Origin: Candidatus Korarchaeum sp.
GTDB lineage: Archaea > Korarchaeota > Korarchaeia > Korarchaeales > Korarchaeaceae
Length of the DNA stretch: 64,000 nucleotides
Assembly (NCBI GenBank): GCA_020833055.1
Contig: JAJHQZ010000001.1
Location: forward strand, 62,001-126,000
Reading direction: 5' to 3'
The notes beneath the pieces were generated by a model. It did no database searches, had not been told where the DNA came from, and saw nothing but the letters and a program-made list of their open reading frames with translations. How positions within the stretch are numbered: position 1 is the stretch's first letter; the number at the start of each line of letters is the position of its first letter. Of this stretch, positions 16,155-25,110 are shown one piece after another. The translations under genes and the position numbers were made by a program.

Positions 16155-17068
16155 CAGCTTCTCCTCCCTCCTAAGATACCCTGAGGCCTGAACCAGAGGA
16201 CTAAGATCATTATAACGAAGGCTACCACCTGCCTATATTCAGTCCCGAGGAATACGCCTCCTAAGCCCTCCGCGAGCCCTATAAGGAATCCCGCAAGTAT
16301 GCTACCGATTACATTACCCATACCTCCTGTTATGACGACTACGAATGCTTTAGCGACTACATCCAACCCCATCGTTGGGTATACATTGTATATGGGCCCC
16401 AGAATACCTCCAGCTAGCGCTGCTAAGGCGGTGGAGATGAACATCGTTACATCGTATATCCTGTAAGTATCTATTCCCACTAGAGCGGCTGCCGAGGGGT
16501 TCTGGGCAGTAGCCCTTATAGCCTTCCCGGTCTTAGTTACCCTGAGGAACATGTATAATATGATCAATGAAGCTAAAGCTATGATGAAAGTCATTATCCT
16601 CGCTAGAGAGAAGGAAAACCCTCCCGGAAGCTTTATTATATGCGATGTGAGGACACTGGGTATAGCTATGGGGATAGGCCCCCAGATAACCAATGCGAGA
16701 TCTACGAAGAGTATCGAGAGGCCTATAGTCAGCATGATGAATCTGAGATCCTGGAAAAAGAAAGCTGCTGCTCCTTTAGCCTCTCTAAGCTCTTTGTAGA
16801 GTGATAGGAAGACCAACTTATTGAGAATTATCCCTAAGAACCCAACGGCTATTGCTGCTAGAGGTGCAAGTATGTATGGATCGCTACCCAAAGCGCTGAC
16901 CAGCGTGTAGGTGAGGAAGGCCCCCAGCATGTAGAACTCGCCATGGGCGAAGTTGCTAAGCTTCATCACCCCGAATATCATCGTCAGCCCAACGCCTACT
17001 GCAGCGTAAATACCTCCCATCATCAGGCCCAGAAGCGTCTGCTCTACTAGGAGCGATGTGGAGAGCAA
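16154..17068 (-). CDS. livH: Liv/HAAT ABC importer, permease LivH
   Basis: A 304-residue permease with about eight membrane helices and the LivH motifs LGLMMGGIYAAVGVGL and LSNFAHGEFYMLGA; the EAA-like loop is TGKAIRATAQNPSAA. Translation starts at TTG with GGAGGTG five bases before it. It is the first membrane gene of the operon, about 40 bp after the binding-protein gene, whose transcript presumably continues through it. An A/T-rich stretch (17085-17103) in the gap could act as a weak processing or termination signal that lowers permease expression relative to the binding protein. Confidence 0.92.
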   Translation of the reverse strand: MLSTSLLVEQTLLGLMMGGIYAAVGVGLTMIFGVMKLSNFAHGEFYMLGAFLTYTLVSALGSDPYILAPLAAIAVGFLGIILNKLVFLSLYKELREAKGAAAFFFQDLRFIMLTIGLSILFVDLALVIWGPIPIAIPSVLTSHIIKLPGGFSFSLARIMTFIIALASLIILYMFLRVTKTGKAIRATAQNPSAAALVGIDTYRIYDVTMFISTALAALAGGILGPIYNVYPTMGLDVVAKAFVVVITGGMGNVIGSILAGFLIGLAEGLGGVFLGTEYRQVVAFVIMILVLWFRPQGILGGRRS

Positions 17069-17109
17069 GTTAACACCTCCTCTATAATAAAAAAGTAAAA
17101 ATTTGAGTG

Positions 17110-18315
17110 TCAGCCACCGTAAAGCTTCTCGGGAGGTATGTACTCTCCCTCCTTATCAGAATCGGGGTAGAGGATGACCCTCTTGAGCTTTCCATCGACC
17201 TTCTGCACCTGCACTAAGAGGACCTTAGTCTGAGCCTGGCCCTTCTCATCATAGTATATCGTCCCCTGAGCCCCCTCGAACTTTATAGTCTTGATCGCCT
17301 CAGCTACCTTATCGACATCCCAGGTTCCAGCTTTCTCAACTCCATATTTCAACGTCATGAAAGCATCCCAGACTCCTGCGGCATACATAGCAGGCGTCCT
17401 GTTCCACTTCTGAACGAACTTCTGGACGAATTCTTGAGCAACGGGTCTCTTAGATGTCGGTTCAAAGTAACTAACATGGACAAGGCCTAAAGCATCATCT
17501 CCGGCTAATTTAAGGAATTCCTCGCTGGTAACACCACCCAACATGCTGAACTGTTTGTAGAGGCCTATCTCATGGGCCTGCTTCAATATATTAGCGGCAT
17601 CCCTTATGTTAGCGACGACGAATATGACATCCGGATTGGCAGCTTTTATCTTCGAGAGTTGAGGCGTGAAGTCGGTGGTTCCAGCATCAAAGTATTCCTC
17701 AGCAACTATAGTCACACCCTTCGCCTTTACTCTTTCTCCCCAGATCTTGAGACCCTCCCTTCCGTAATCATCGTTTATTCCCAACATAGCCGCAGTCTTC
17801 GGTTTCAAGTGCTCAACTACCCAATCAGCATGTTGGGTCGTCTGCATCCACTGATTTGCGCAGCTCCTGAAAGTGTATTTGTAGCCCTGTTCAGTTATCT
17901 TAGTTGCTACGGATACGGGAACTAAGAGGAGCTTCTTATTCTCCATTATCGTTGGCTGAACCGCTAAGGTAACGGTAGAGCAATACTCCCCCACTATCGC
18001 ATACACGTTATCCTGGGTTATCATCTTCTGGACAGCCGCTGTCGCTAGATCAGCCTTGCAAGCAGTATCCTCTATGACGAGCTCCACCTTCTTTCCCAAA
18101 ATTCCACCTTTTGAGTTTATCTCCTCTACAGCTAGGAGGGCTGCCTGCTTCATATCGAGTCCGTGCTCTGCTAAGCTTCCTGTTAATGGAGCAATGAGTC
18201 CGATCTTAACGGTCCCAGCTTCCTTCGGTTGCATTGTTAAGAAAAACACAGCCGCCGCTACCACGATAACTACTATAGCCGCGAGACCTATTAGGACACC
18301 TCTACTCATCGCCAT
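17110..18315 (-). CDS. livK: Liv/HAAT substrate-binding protein, membrane-anchored
   Basis: A 401-residue periplasmic-binding-fold protein (type I, leucine/amide-binding family). The N terminus is a basic segment followed by one hydrophobic helix (about residues 5-27) with no lipobox Cys, so it is probably held by an uncleaved or signal-peptide-like anchor. The mature part begins KIGLIAPLTGSLAEHG and contains LVIEDTACKAD and AIVGEYCS as in family members. The frame is open to 18363, but ATG at 18315 has AGGGGGTGT seven bases before it. A TATA box (minus TTTATAAG) lies at 18363-18371. Ligand could be a branched-chain amino acid, amide, urea or aromatic; sequence does not decide. Confidence 0.9.
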   Translation of the reverse strand: MAMSRGVLIGLAAIVVIVVAAAVFFLTMQPKEAGTVKIGLIAPLTGSLAEHGLDMKQAALLAVEEINSKGGILGKKVELVIEDTACKADLATAAVQKMITQDNVYAIVGEYCSTVTLAVQPTIMENKKLLLVPVSVATKITEQGYKYTFRSCANQWMQTTQHADWVVEHLKPKTAAMLGINDDYGREGLKIWGERVKAKGVTIVAEEYFDAGTTDFTPQLSKIKAANPDVIFVVANIRDAANILKQAHEIGLYKQFSMLGGVTSEEFLKLAGDDALGLVHVSYFEPTSKRPVAQEFVQKFVQKWNRTPAMYAAGVWDAFMTLKYGVEKAGTWDVDKVAEAIKTIKFEGAQGTIYYDEKGQAQTKVLLVQVQKVDGKLKRVILYPDSDKEGEYIPPEKLYGG

Positions 18316-18500
18316 AAAAAAACACCCCCTGACTCGCAGGGTATCTATTTTGCTGAGCTTCACTTATAAACTTTGGGTAAATTTCCTGAAACAAACTTGC
18401 GGATTTTTCTAACTAATTCTTTTCTATTTAGTCGGTGAAGATACCCATATCTTAAACAAAGGTTTTTAATAATTCCCAGAAGCTCTTGAGGGGTGATATC

Positions 18501-19439
18501 ATGGCCCTGTTCAATCTGAAGGGTAGAGATTATATAACAACGAGGGATTACACGAGGGAGGAGCTAGAATATCTGATTCAGATGTCCATCGATCTGAAGA
18601 AGATGTGGTACTCCGGTATAAGGGTCAGACCTCTGGAGGGCAAATCAGTAGCTCTTCTCTTCAAGAAACCATCAACGAGAACTAGAAATTCATTTCAGGT
18701 AGCTGTCTTTAGATTGGGTGGATTTTCCGTCTATATGAGGCCCGATGAACTTCAACTCCAGAGGGGAGAGCCAGTCAAGGATACCGCTAGAGTCTTGGAT
18801 AGGTATTATGATGCCCTCGTCATAAGGACCTTCGGTCAGGAGGAGATAGTAGAATACGCTAACTACATGAAGAATCCGGTGATAAACGCTCTCTCAGATG
18901 AGGAACATCCATGCCAAGCATTAGCTGACCTCATGACAATAAAGGAGAAGTTTGGGAGGTGGGATGGCCTCAAGATAGTGTATACTGGGGATGTATGGAA
19001 TGTAGCACATTCCCTCATCGCCACAGCGCCGCTATTCGGCATGGACTTAATACTAGCAGTCCCCCGCGGGTACAATCCGATCGAGGAGATATGGAAGTTC
19101 GGTGAGAGGGAGGCTGCTCGTAGGGGAACTAAGCTAGAGATAGTCCACGACCTTAAGGAGGCAGTCAGAGGGGCCGATATAGTGTATGCAAATACGTGGT
19201 GGAGTATGGGGAAGCCCGAGGAGACCAAGGATAAGAGGAAGGAGGATTTCGCCCCCTTTACTGTTACGCCTGAGATAATGAGCCTCGCTAAGGAGAACGC
19301 TATATTCATGCACTGCCTCCCGGCGTACAGGGGAAATGAGATGACTGATGATGTGATAGAGGGTAAGTGGTCCGTAGTCTTCGATCAAGCTGAGAACAGG
19401 CTCTGGACCGAGGCAGCCATATTAGCTGCCCTGGTCTAA
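18501..19439 (+). CDS. argF: ornithine carbamoyltransferase
   Basis: Transfers the carbamoyl group between carbamoyl phosphate and ornithine to give citrulline, in arginine synthesis or, in reverse, in arginine/citrulline breakdown. The 312-residue protein has the carbamoyl-phosphate motif KKPSTRTRNSF, the HPCQALADL motif and the ornithine loop FMHCLPAYRG near the C terminus. ATG at 18501 is preceded by GAGGGGTGAT at three bases, better than the TTG at 18486. A TATA-like TTTTTAATAATT lies at about 18462-18473. Carbamate kinase follows 33 bp later, which suggests ATP formation from citrulline-derived carbamoyl phosphate, or an unusual carbamoyl phosphate supply. Confidence 0.95.
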   Translation: MALFNLKGRDYITTRDYTREELEYLIQMSIDLKKMWYSGIRVRPLEGKSVALLFKKPSTRTRNSFQVAVFRLGGFSVYMRPDELQLQRGEPVKDTARVLDRYYDALVIRTFGQEEIVEYANYMKNPVINALSDEEHPCQALADLMTIKEKFGRWDGLKIVYTGDVWNVAHSLIATAPLFGMDLILAVPRGYNPIEEIWKFGEREAARRGTKLEIVHDLKEAVRGADIVYANTWWSMGKPEETKDKRKEDFAPFTVTPEIMSLAKENAIFMHCLPAYRGNEMTDDVIEGKWSVVFDQAENRLWTEAAILAALV

Positions 19440-19472
19440 ATTTTTATAATTTTTTAATCATGAGGTGATCCC

Positions 19473-20405
19473 ATGAGCTTACTCACTATAGCCTTGGGAG
19501 GCAATGCCCTCCTCCAATACGGGCAGAAGGGGACTTTCGAGGAGCAGCTAGCTAACGCTAGGGTGACAGCCAAGCAGATAGTTGAGCTAGTGAAGAGAGG
19601 ACATAAGGTAGTTATAACTCATGGTAATGGTCCTCAAGTCGGCGCTATACTGCTTCAACAAGAAGCTGGATCCTCCCAAGTCCCCGCGATGCCTCTGCAC
19701 GCTTGCGGTGCTATGAGCCAAGGGCTGATAGGATACATGATCCAGCAATCTCTGATAAACGAGCTTAGGAAAGCGGGAATCGATATACCGGTAGCGACTG
19801 TTATCACTCAGGTCCTCGTGGATAGGAATGATAGCGCTTTCAGAAATCCCACGAAGTTCATAGGCCCTTGGTACAGTGAGGAGGAGGCCAGGGAGAAGGA
19901 TAAACTGGGCTGGGTCATGAAGTACGATGTTGGGAAGGGATGGAGGAGAGTAGTTCCATCGCCGGACCCGATAAAGCAAGTTGAGATAGAGGCGATAAGG
20001 AGGATGGTGGACTCCGGTATAATTGTGATAGCCTCGGGAGGTGGAGGAATACCTGTAGTAGATGAGGAGGAGCTAGAGGGAGTGGATGCTGTCATAGATA
20101 AGGATCTAGCAGGGGAGAGGCTCGCTTCCTCCTTAGGGGCCGATGTATTCATGATATTGACTGATGTCGAGAAGATAGCTATAAACTTCAAGAGGGAAAA
20201 TCAGAAGTTCCTAGACGTCCTCACAATAGAGGAGGCGAAGAAGTACTATGAGGAAGGGCACTTCCCACCCGGTAACATGGGACCTAAGGTACTGGCAGCG
20301 ATCAGGTTCGTTGAGCGGACGGGTAAAACTGCCATAATAACGAGCTTAGATAAAGCGGTAGATGCTCTAGATGGTAAAACTGGGACTAGAATAATCAAAG
20401 AATAA
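19473..20405 (+). CDS. arcC: carbamate kinase
   Basis: A 310-residue amino-acid-kinase-fold enzyme that interconverts carbamate plus ATP with carbamoyl phosphate plus ADP. Typical motifs are ALGGNALLQ at the start, [20 protein letters not shown], the [10 protein letters not shown] loop, [12 protein letters not shown] and [15 protein letters not shown] is preceded by GAGGTGAT at three bases spacing. Between argF and arcC there is a T-rich run (19440-19456) that may attenuate. In hyperthermophilic archaea this enzyme can serve catabolic ATP synthesis or act as a carbamoyl phosphate source; no arginine deiminase gene is seen in this window. Confidence 0.95.
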   Translation: MSLLTIALGGNALLQYGQKGTFEEQLANARVTAKQIVELVKRGHKVVITHGNGPQVGAILLQQEAGSSQVPAMPLHACGAMSQGLIGYMIQQSLINELRKAGIDIPVATVITQVLVDRNDSAFRNPTKFIGPWYSEEEAREKDKLGWVMKYDVGKGWRRVVPSPDPIKQVEIEAIRRMVDSGIIVIASGGGGIPVVDEEELEGVDAVIDKDLAGERLASSLGADVFMILTDVEKIAINFKRENQKFLDVLTIEEAKKYYEEGHFPPGNMGPKVLAAIRFVERTGKTAIITSLDKAVDALDGKTGTRIIKE

Positions 20406-20420
20406 TTTTTAGATTTTTAA
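20402..20420. terminator. T-rich bidirectional terminator between arcC and trpB2
   Basis: Two TTTTT runs on the plus strand and an AAAA run follow directly on the arcC stop, where two convergent genes end within four bases of each other. Archaeal RNA polymerase terminates at such T-runs without needing a hairpin. Confidence 0.4.
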
Positions 20421-21692
20421 AACATCTTCATAGCCTTTCAAATCTAACAATCCATGCCCGGAGAAGTTGAAGGCAATTACTTTCCTCTCACTATCTCTTT
20501 TAGCCTTCAGAGCTTCATCTATTACCGCTTTTATCGCATGATTCGTCTCGGGCGCTGGGATTATCCCCTCGGTCCTTGCGAAGATCCTGCCTGCTTCGAA
20601 AACATCCTCCTGTGAGTACTTAACCGACCTTATTATACCCTTGTCCTTCAGTAAGCTCACTGTAGGCGCGGCACCGTGGTACCTCAAACCACCAGCGTGA
20701 ATAGGAGGCGGTACGAAATCATGGCCTAACGTATACATCTTGAGTAGTGGCGTTATACCAGCTGTATCACCGAAATCATACCTATATTCTCCATCAGTCA
20801 GTGAGGGGACTGCTGATGGTTCTACAGCCACTACATCGTAACTTTCCTTTCCCCTCAGGACTTCCTCTAGGAACGGGAAGGTGAAGCCCGCGAAGTTGCT
20901 CCCCCCACCGACGCAGCCTATCAAGATATCCGGCTTCTCCCCCAATACCTCGAACTGCTTCTTCGCTTCCAATCCTATTATCGTCTGATGGAGGATCACA
21001 TGATTGAGGACACTCCCTAGGGAATATTTAGCCTTATCGTCCTTCATAGCCGCCTCTATAGCTTCACTTATCGCTATCCCCAATGATCCAGGGTGCTCAG
21101 GATCTCTCTCCAAGTACTTCCTCCCGACCTCTGTCCTATCGCTCGGTGAAGGCACTACTTCGGCACCGTAGAGCTTCATGACGAGCTTCCTGTAAGGTTT
21201 CTGAAGGTAAGATATCCTGACCATGAAGACGAGGGCTCTTATCCCCATCATCATCGTAGCATAAGATAGGGCGCTGCCCCACTGCCCAGCTCCGGTCTCT
21301 GTAGTCAGGTATTCGAGTCCCTCCTTTGCAGCATAGAAGGCTTGAGCTAATGCAGTGTTCAGCTTATGGCTCCCCGTCGGTGATACATCTTCCCTCTTAT
21401 AGTATATCTTGGCAGGAGTCCCCAAATATTCCTCGAGCCTCTTAGCTCTGTAGAGAGGGGTGGGCCTCCCTATCCTGAGGTAGAATTCCTTCAGCTCCTC
21501 AGGTATAGTTATATACCTCTCCTTGGAGAACTCCTGATTTACGCACTCCTCGGGGAAGAGTGGATAGAAATCATTGGGTCCAAGGGGCTCCTTCGTAACT
21601 GGATGTATGGGGGGAGGTAAGTCGGGAAGGTCTGAGACTATATTGTACCAATACTTAGGTAAATCCTCTTCTCTAAGATTCACCCTCAGCAC
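20409..21692 (-). CDS. trpB2: tryptophan synthase beta chain, type 2 (TrpB2)
   Basis: A 427-residue PLP enzyme making tryptophan from serine and indole. Compared with TrpB1 it has the long N-terminal extension ([20 protein letters not shown]) and internal insertions of TrpB2. The PLP lysine is Lys110 in SPTGSHKLN, and the phosphate-binding glycine loop is [12 protein letters not shown]. No trpA or other trp gene is adjacent, so it may work alone on free indole, as proposed for TrpB2. GTG start is preceded by GGAGGTGAT at five bases. The 120-nt leader with a Trp-containing mini-ORF is described separately. Confidence 0.93.
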   Translation of the reverse strand: MLRVNLREEDLPKYWYNIVSDLPDLPPPIHPVTKEPLGPNDFYPLFPEECVNQEFSKERYITIPEELKEFYLRIGRPTPLYRAKRLEEYLGTPAKIYYKREDVSPTGSHKLNTALAQAFYAAKEGLEYLTTETGAGQWGSALSYATMMMGIRALVFMVRISYLQKPYRKLVMKLYGAEVVPSPSDRTEVGRKYLERDPEHPGSLGIAISEAIEAAMKDDKAKYSLGSVLNHVILHQTIIGLEAKKQFEVLGEKPDILIGCVGGGSNFAGFTFPFLEEVLRGKESYDVVAVEPSAVPSLTDGEYRYDFGDTAGITPLLKMYTLGHDFVPPPIHAGGLRYHGAAPTVSLLKDKGIIRSVKYSQEDVFEAGRIFARTEGIIPAPETNHAIKAVIDEALKAKRDSERKVIAFNFSGHGLLDLKGYEDVLKI

Positions 21693-21843
21693 TCGAGATC
21701 ACCTCCGGGATTAGAAGAGTCAGTAGGATCAGTTATGATGAGAACTGAGATCATGGGAGCAGGGTAGAACTCAGAGCCAAACTAAATCCCCCATACTCGC
21801 ACCTCCAGTAGTGAGGGAGGACTCAAATACAACTTTAAAAACT
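21693..21843 (-). promoter_or_regulatory. trpB2 promoter and long leader with Trp-containing mini-ORF
   Basis: On the minus strand GAAAG-TTTTTAAA (TATA at 21834-21841) predicts transcription from about 21812, giving an unusually long leader of about 120 nt. Seven sense codons at 21771-21794 read MGDLVWL followed by TGA, with GGAGGTG five bases before the ATG. Downstream the leader can form a hairpin at 21727-21752 (CAGTT/AACTG plus GAT/ATC). The trpB2 SD follows. The arrangement resembles a translational or attenuation leader, although only one Trp codon is present. Confidence 0.4.
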
Positions 21844-21947
21844 TTCTCAGTGATGATCCCCGCACGGATTTCCCTAAATCAAGCTCCCTATCATGAGAGA
21901 TCGAAGCCCCCGAGAGATTTTTAATGAGTTCTTAGCCACTCATCTCA

Positions 21948-22601
21948 ATGTACTCACTGCTCAAGGACCTCGCTGAGAGTCAACTCCACCTGATGATCTT
22001 GGGAGATTGGAAGAGAGTTGACCCGAAACTCTTAGAATACTTAGAGGACGAACTGGGGACAGAGCCGGAGAGGGATCCAATAGGGGTTGCCTTTTGCCTC
22101 TTAAAGATAGGAGTCTCTCCAGAGAAGGCCACCTCCCTACTGAGTTGGAAGGATTTCGAGGCTTTCTGTATGAGGGGACTTCAAATACATGGAATGGAGG
22201 CTATTAGGGGATTGAGGTTCAAGAACGATAGAAAGTATGAGATAGATGTCCTCGGCGTGAGTGAGGAATTTATCCTGCTCATAGACTGTAAGATGTGGTC
22301 CGTGAGGGGGAGACCTGGGAAGATAGAATCCGTAGCTAGAGGTCATTTGAGGAAAGCAGAGGCTTTCGATGAGGCTATGAGATCTGGGTCAATAGATTGT
22401 TTAATTAAGGAGCATGGAGAATCTCAAATAATCCCGGTTATAGTCTCCTGGCTTGATACAGGAGTCGTTAGATCTAGGGAGGGTGTAGCTATCGTGAGCT
22501 TGAGGAACTTCCCGAGTTTCCTGAACTCATTGGATGAGTTGGAAGAATTCGTGAGGATAGATGTAGATTATAGGGTTAAGATCCGGAGAGAAACTCTCTA
22601 A
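21948..22601 (+). CDS. PD-(D/E)XK-like nuclease-domain protein
   Basis: A 217-residue protein with no exact family recognised. The middle contains the arrangement YEIDVLGVSEEFILLIDCKMW: an acidic residue, a short beta-hairpin and then DCK, which fits the D-(E/D)xK core of restriction-endonuclease-like folds (Mrr, RecB-like, archaeal resolvase-like). A Glu/Gln-rich helix precedes it, and a beta strand (IIPVIVSWLD) follows, as expected. The N-terminal 90 residues are helical and may bind DNA or a partner. ATG lies about 26 bp after a TTTTTAAT TATA-like box at 21918-21925, so the mRNA is probably leaderless. The 3' end overlaps hisS by 26 bp. No methyltransferase is nearby, so a repair role is as likely as restriction. 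Confidence 0.55.
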   Translation: MYSLLKDLAESQLHLMILGDWKRVDPKLLEYLEDELGTEPERDPIGVAFCLLKIGVSPEKATSLLSWKDFEAFCMRGLQIHGMEAIRGLRFKNDRKYEIDVLGVSEEFILLIDCKMWSVRGRPGKIESVARGHLRKAEAFDEAMRSGSIDCLIKEHGESQIIPVIVSWLDTGVVRSREGVAIVSLRNFPSFLNSLDELEEFVRIDVDYRVKIRRETL

Positions 22602-23862
22602 CGGAGTCTATCAGTTCTGATATCTTGACTGTCTTCCTGAGATCTCTAGAGTATAGTGTAACTGCCTCATTTTCCTCCTCGGAGGGTCCAACGAAAGCGA
22701 TTACCTTGGCCCCTATCTTATTAGCGTACTCCCTCTGAGCTGCTTGACTCCTCCTCATCAGATCCAGTGATGTATTGAAGCCCCCTTCCCTGAGGATCCT
22801 CGAGATACGCCAAGCGTACCTCCAGTTCTCCCTCCTAACGCTCACGATGAATACATCCGTGTAACTCCTCTCACTCAAATCGAAGATACCTAACTCCAGA
22901 CCGGCATCTATTAACCTCTCCACGCCCAAGCTCACACCAGTCGCTGGAACGTCCCTCCCAGAGTAAAGACCTATCAGTTTATCGTACCTCCCTCCCCCAG
23001 CTAACGAGCCTATCCTGGGTTCGCTGACGCTAGTCTCGAAGACTGGACCAGTATAGTAATCGAGACCCCTCACTAATGAGAGATCTAAGATGAGCCTATC
23101 GTCAGAAACTATGGAGAATATCTCCTCTAGGTGATCGAGAGCTGTTTTGACTTTATCGTTGTCTATCCTCCTGAATGCCTGAGATACCTCATCGAAACTA
23201 CCCCTCATCGAGATCAGTCCCACAATTCTATCTATTAGGGATTCATGAGCTCCCAATCTAGCGAGCTCTCCCCTCACTCCATCTACCCCTATCTTATCGA
23301 GCTTGTCTATAGCTCTGTATATAGGGAGAGGGTTGTTTATCCCTAACTCCTCCTCAAACACACCAGTCAAGAGCCTCCTATCGTTAAGCCTGATCCTGAA
23401 GTTCTCAAATTTGAATGATCTCATCACATCTATGTTGACTGATATAACCTCAGCATCAGCTTCCGGATATGGGCTACCGACTATATCAGCATCGCATTGC
23501 AGGAATTCCCTATATCTCCCCTTTTGAGGCTCCTCATGCCTCCAGACGTTCCCAATGTGATACCTCTTGAACGGGAGAGGCGTCTCAGGGTGCATAGCCA
23601 TATACCTAGCTAAAGGGAATGTTAACTCATATCTCAGCGTGTACCATTCCTTGCTGAAGAAATCGGGGAAGATGAACATGAGCTTGCTCTCGGCCTCCTC
23701 CCCGAGCTTCCCCTTAACTGTCTCCCAGTACTCTAGGGAGGGTGTCTCTATCGGGTCGAAGCCATACCTCCTGAATATCTCCTCTATTTTACTCAAGACC
23801 TTCTTCCTGAGTATCATCATCGGCGGAGGGAAGTCCCTGAAGCCCCTCGGTATTGATACCAT
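22576..23862 (-). CDS. hisS: histidyl-tRNA synthetase
   Basis: Class II synthetase, 428 residues. Motif 2 region RYHIGNVWRHEEPQKGRYREF, here containing the ATP-binding Arg, the HisA motif LVRGLDYYTGPVFE and HisB GGGRYDKLIG are all present, followed by an anticodon-binding domain ending in SELIDSVREF. The frame is open upstream to 23916, but ATG at 23862 (start MVSIPRGFRDF) is preferred because family members begin with the PRGFRDF segment, GGGATC precedes it, and a TATA box sits about 38 bp upstream. It is the class whose G-1 recognition relates to Thg1, which is also encoded in this window. Confidence 0.95.
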   Translation of the reverse strand: MVSIPRGFRDFPPPMMILRKKVLSKIEEIFRRYGFDPIETPSLEYWETVKGKLGEEAESKLMFIFPDFFSKEWYTLRYELTFPLARYMAMHPETPLPFKRYHIGNVWRHEEPQKGRYREFLQCDADIVGSPYPEADAEVISVNIDVMRSFKFENFRIRLNDRRLLTGVFEEELGINNPLPIYRAIDKLDKIGVDGVRGELARLGAHESLIDRIVGLISMRGSFDEVSQAFRRIDNDKVKTALDHLEEIFSIVSDDRLILDLSLVRGLDYYTGPVFETSVSEPRIGSLAGGGRYDKLIGLYSGRDVPATGVSLGVERLIDAGLELGIFDLSERSYTDVFIVSVRRENWRYAWRISRILREGGFNTSLDLMRRSQAAQREYANKIGAKVIAFVGPSEEENEAVTLYSRDLRKTVKISELIDSVREFLSGS

Positions 23863-23896
23863 GAGCGATCCCTTCGACTCGGGAGTTACTATCGAG

Positions 23897-23905
23897 ATTA
23901 TAAAG
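23897..23905. promoter_or_regulatory. shared TATA element, hisS / 131-aa gene
   Basis: ATTATAAAG centred near 23901, 26 bp from the plus ATG at 23927 and 39 bp from the minus ATG at 23862. It is readable as a TATA box on both strands. Confidence 0.5.
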
Positions 23906-23926
23906 TAGCTGCGCACTAATGCTCCG

Positions 23927-24322
23927 ATGAGCGCAGTCGTGTTAGCGCTCTCTGAAGCTATAAGGACACTCTCTCTAGCTGAAGATTACCTATCATGTGA
24001 AAAAATTTCCTCATTAATAGATTTAATTGCTGAAAGTTATGCGATAGAGCTAGATCTCTCAGATAGTGAGCCTTTCCTCGAGAGCTTCGAGATATTGAAG
24101 AACGCTCTATCAGCGAGGCCTATGAGTGATGAAGATGAGAGAGTAGTTAAGATATTCGCTTATAACTTAAGCATGATCGAGAGCAGATACGGATTGGATA
24201 GGGGAGCCCTGGAGGAGAAGTTCATCGATGAAATAGAAAAACTTATGGGATATGAATTTGCAAATCTCGTAAATATCTTCTTAAAAATGATAAAAACTTA
24301 TGACATGAGAAATCAATTATAA
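23927..24322 (+). CDS. hypothetical helical protein
   Basis: A 131-residue acidic protein without recognised domain. It is predicted almost wholly alpha-helical, with heptad-like leucine spacing (LAEDYLSCEKISSLIDLIAE and EILKNAL), no signal peptide and no membrane segment. The ATG is 26 bp from the shared TATA, so it is probably leaderless and coexpressed with hisS from the divergent side. Codon use (AGA/AGG arginine) is like its neighbours, so I take it as a real gene. Followed by an 86-bp A/T-rich gap with the ABC transporter promoter. Confidence 0.6.
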   Translation: MSAVVLALSEAIRTLSLAEDYLSCEKISSLIDLIAESYAIELDLSDSEPFLESFEILKNALSARPMSDEDERVVKIFAYNLSMIESRYGLDRGALEEKFIDEIEKLMGYEFANLVNIFLKMIKTYDMRNQL

Positions 24323-24408
24323 AATTTTTAAATAATGTATGGAGAGGTCTCTTTAATAAGTAACTTAGCAAAGTTTATTAATAAATGCTCCCTCGATGCT
24401 CGGTGCAT

Positions 24409-25110
24409 ATGGCTAGAGAGCATGCCTACGAACTTAGAAACGTTAGAAAGGTTTATGGGACAAAGGGAAATTATGTAGAGGCTCTTAGAGGGATAAACCT
24501 CGATGTAAGAAAGGGTGAGTTTTTAGCGATAATGGGTCCCTCAGGTAGCGGGAAAACGACCCTCCTCAGTATAATGGGCCTCCTGACGAGACCCACTTCT
24601 GGAAGCGTGAGGATAATGGGTAGAGATCTCGCAACGCTCAACGATAAACAGATGACCTTAATGAGGAGGAGGACTATAGGTTTCGTTTTCCAAACGTTCA
24701 ATTTAGTGCCCTGGCTCACAGCAGCTGAGAATATTGAGCTAGCTCTAGCTATAGGTGGGTACAATGGGAACAGGAAGAGGAGGGTCATGGAACTCCTAGA
24801 TAGCGTCGGGCTGAGGGGCAGGGAGAATCATAAGCCCTCTGAACTCTCGGGAGGTGAGCAACAGAGGGTCGCGATAGCTAGGGCTCTCGCAAATAACCCT
24901 CCTATAATATTGGCGGATGAGCCCACAGGAAACTTGGACTCTGCATCAGGCTTGCAGGTTATGGAGATATTGAGAGGGTTGGTGAGGGAGGGAAGGACAG
25001 TCGTCATGGTCACTCACAATCAAACGATGGCCGAGATGTGCGATAGGATAGCTAGGATAAGGGATGGTATCATAGTGAGTGAGGAGGTGATATCCCATGT
25101 CGAAACCTGA
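24409..25110 (+). CDS. MacB/LolD-type ABC transporter ATP-binding protein
   Basis: A 233-residue ATPase of the MacB/LolD/FtsE branch. Walker [13 protein letters not shown]-loop [13 protein letters not shown], signature [16 protein letters not shown], Walker [15 protein letters not shown] and H-loop VTHN are complete. A further ATG lies at 24385, but ATG at 24409 is about 30 bp from the TTTATTAATAAA promoter element and starts the conserved part. The gene overlaps the next by 14 bp. With the exported protein and FtsX-like permease it forms a three-gene export or mechanotransmission system. Confidence 0.92.
   Translation: MAREHAYELRNVRKVYGTKGNYVEALRGINLDVRKGEFLAIMGPSGSGKTTLLSIMGLLTRPTSGSVRIMGRDLATLNDKQMTLMRRRTIGFVFQTFNLVPWLTAAENIELALAIGGYNGNRKRRVMELLDSVGLRGRENHKPSELSGGEQQRVAIARALANNPPIILADEPTGNLDSASGLQVMEILRGLVREGRTVVMVTHNQTMAEMCDRIARIRDGIIVSEEVISHVET

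Noticed and set aside
21948-22601. Restriction-modification or defence system around the PD-(D/E)XK-like protein
   Set aside because: No methyltransferase, helicase, toxin-antitoxin or other defence genes are adjacent.
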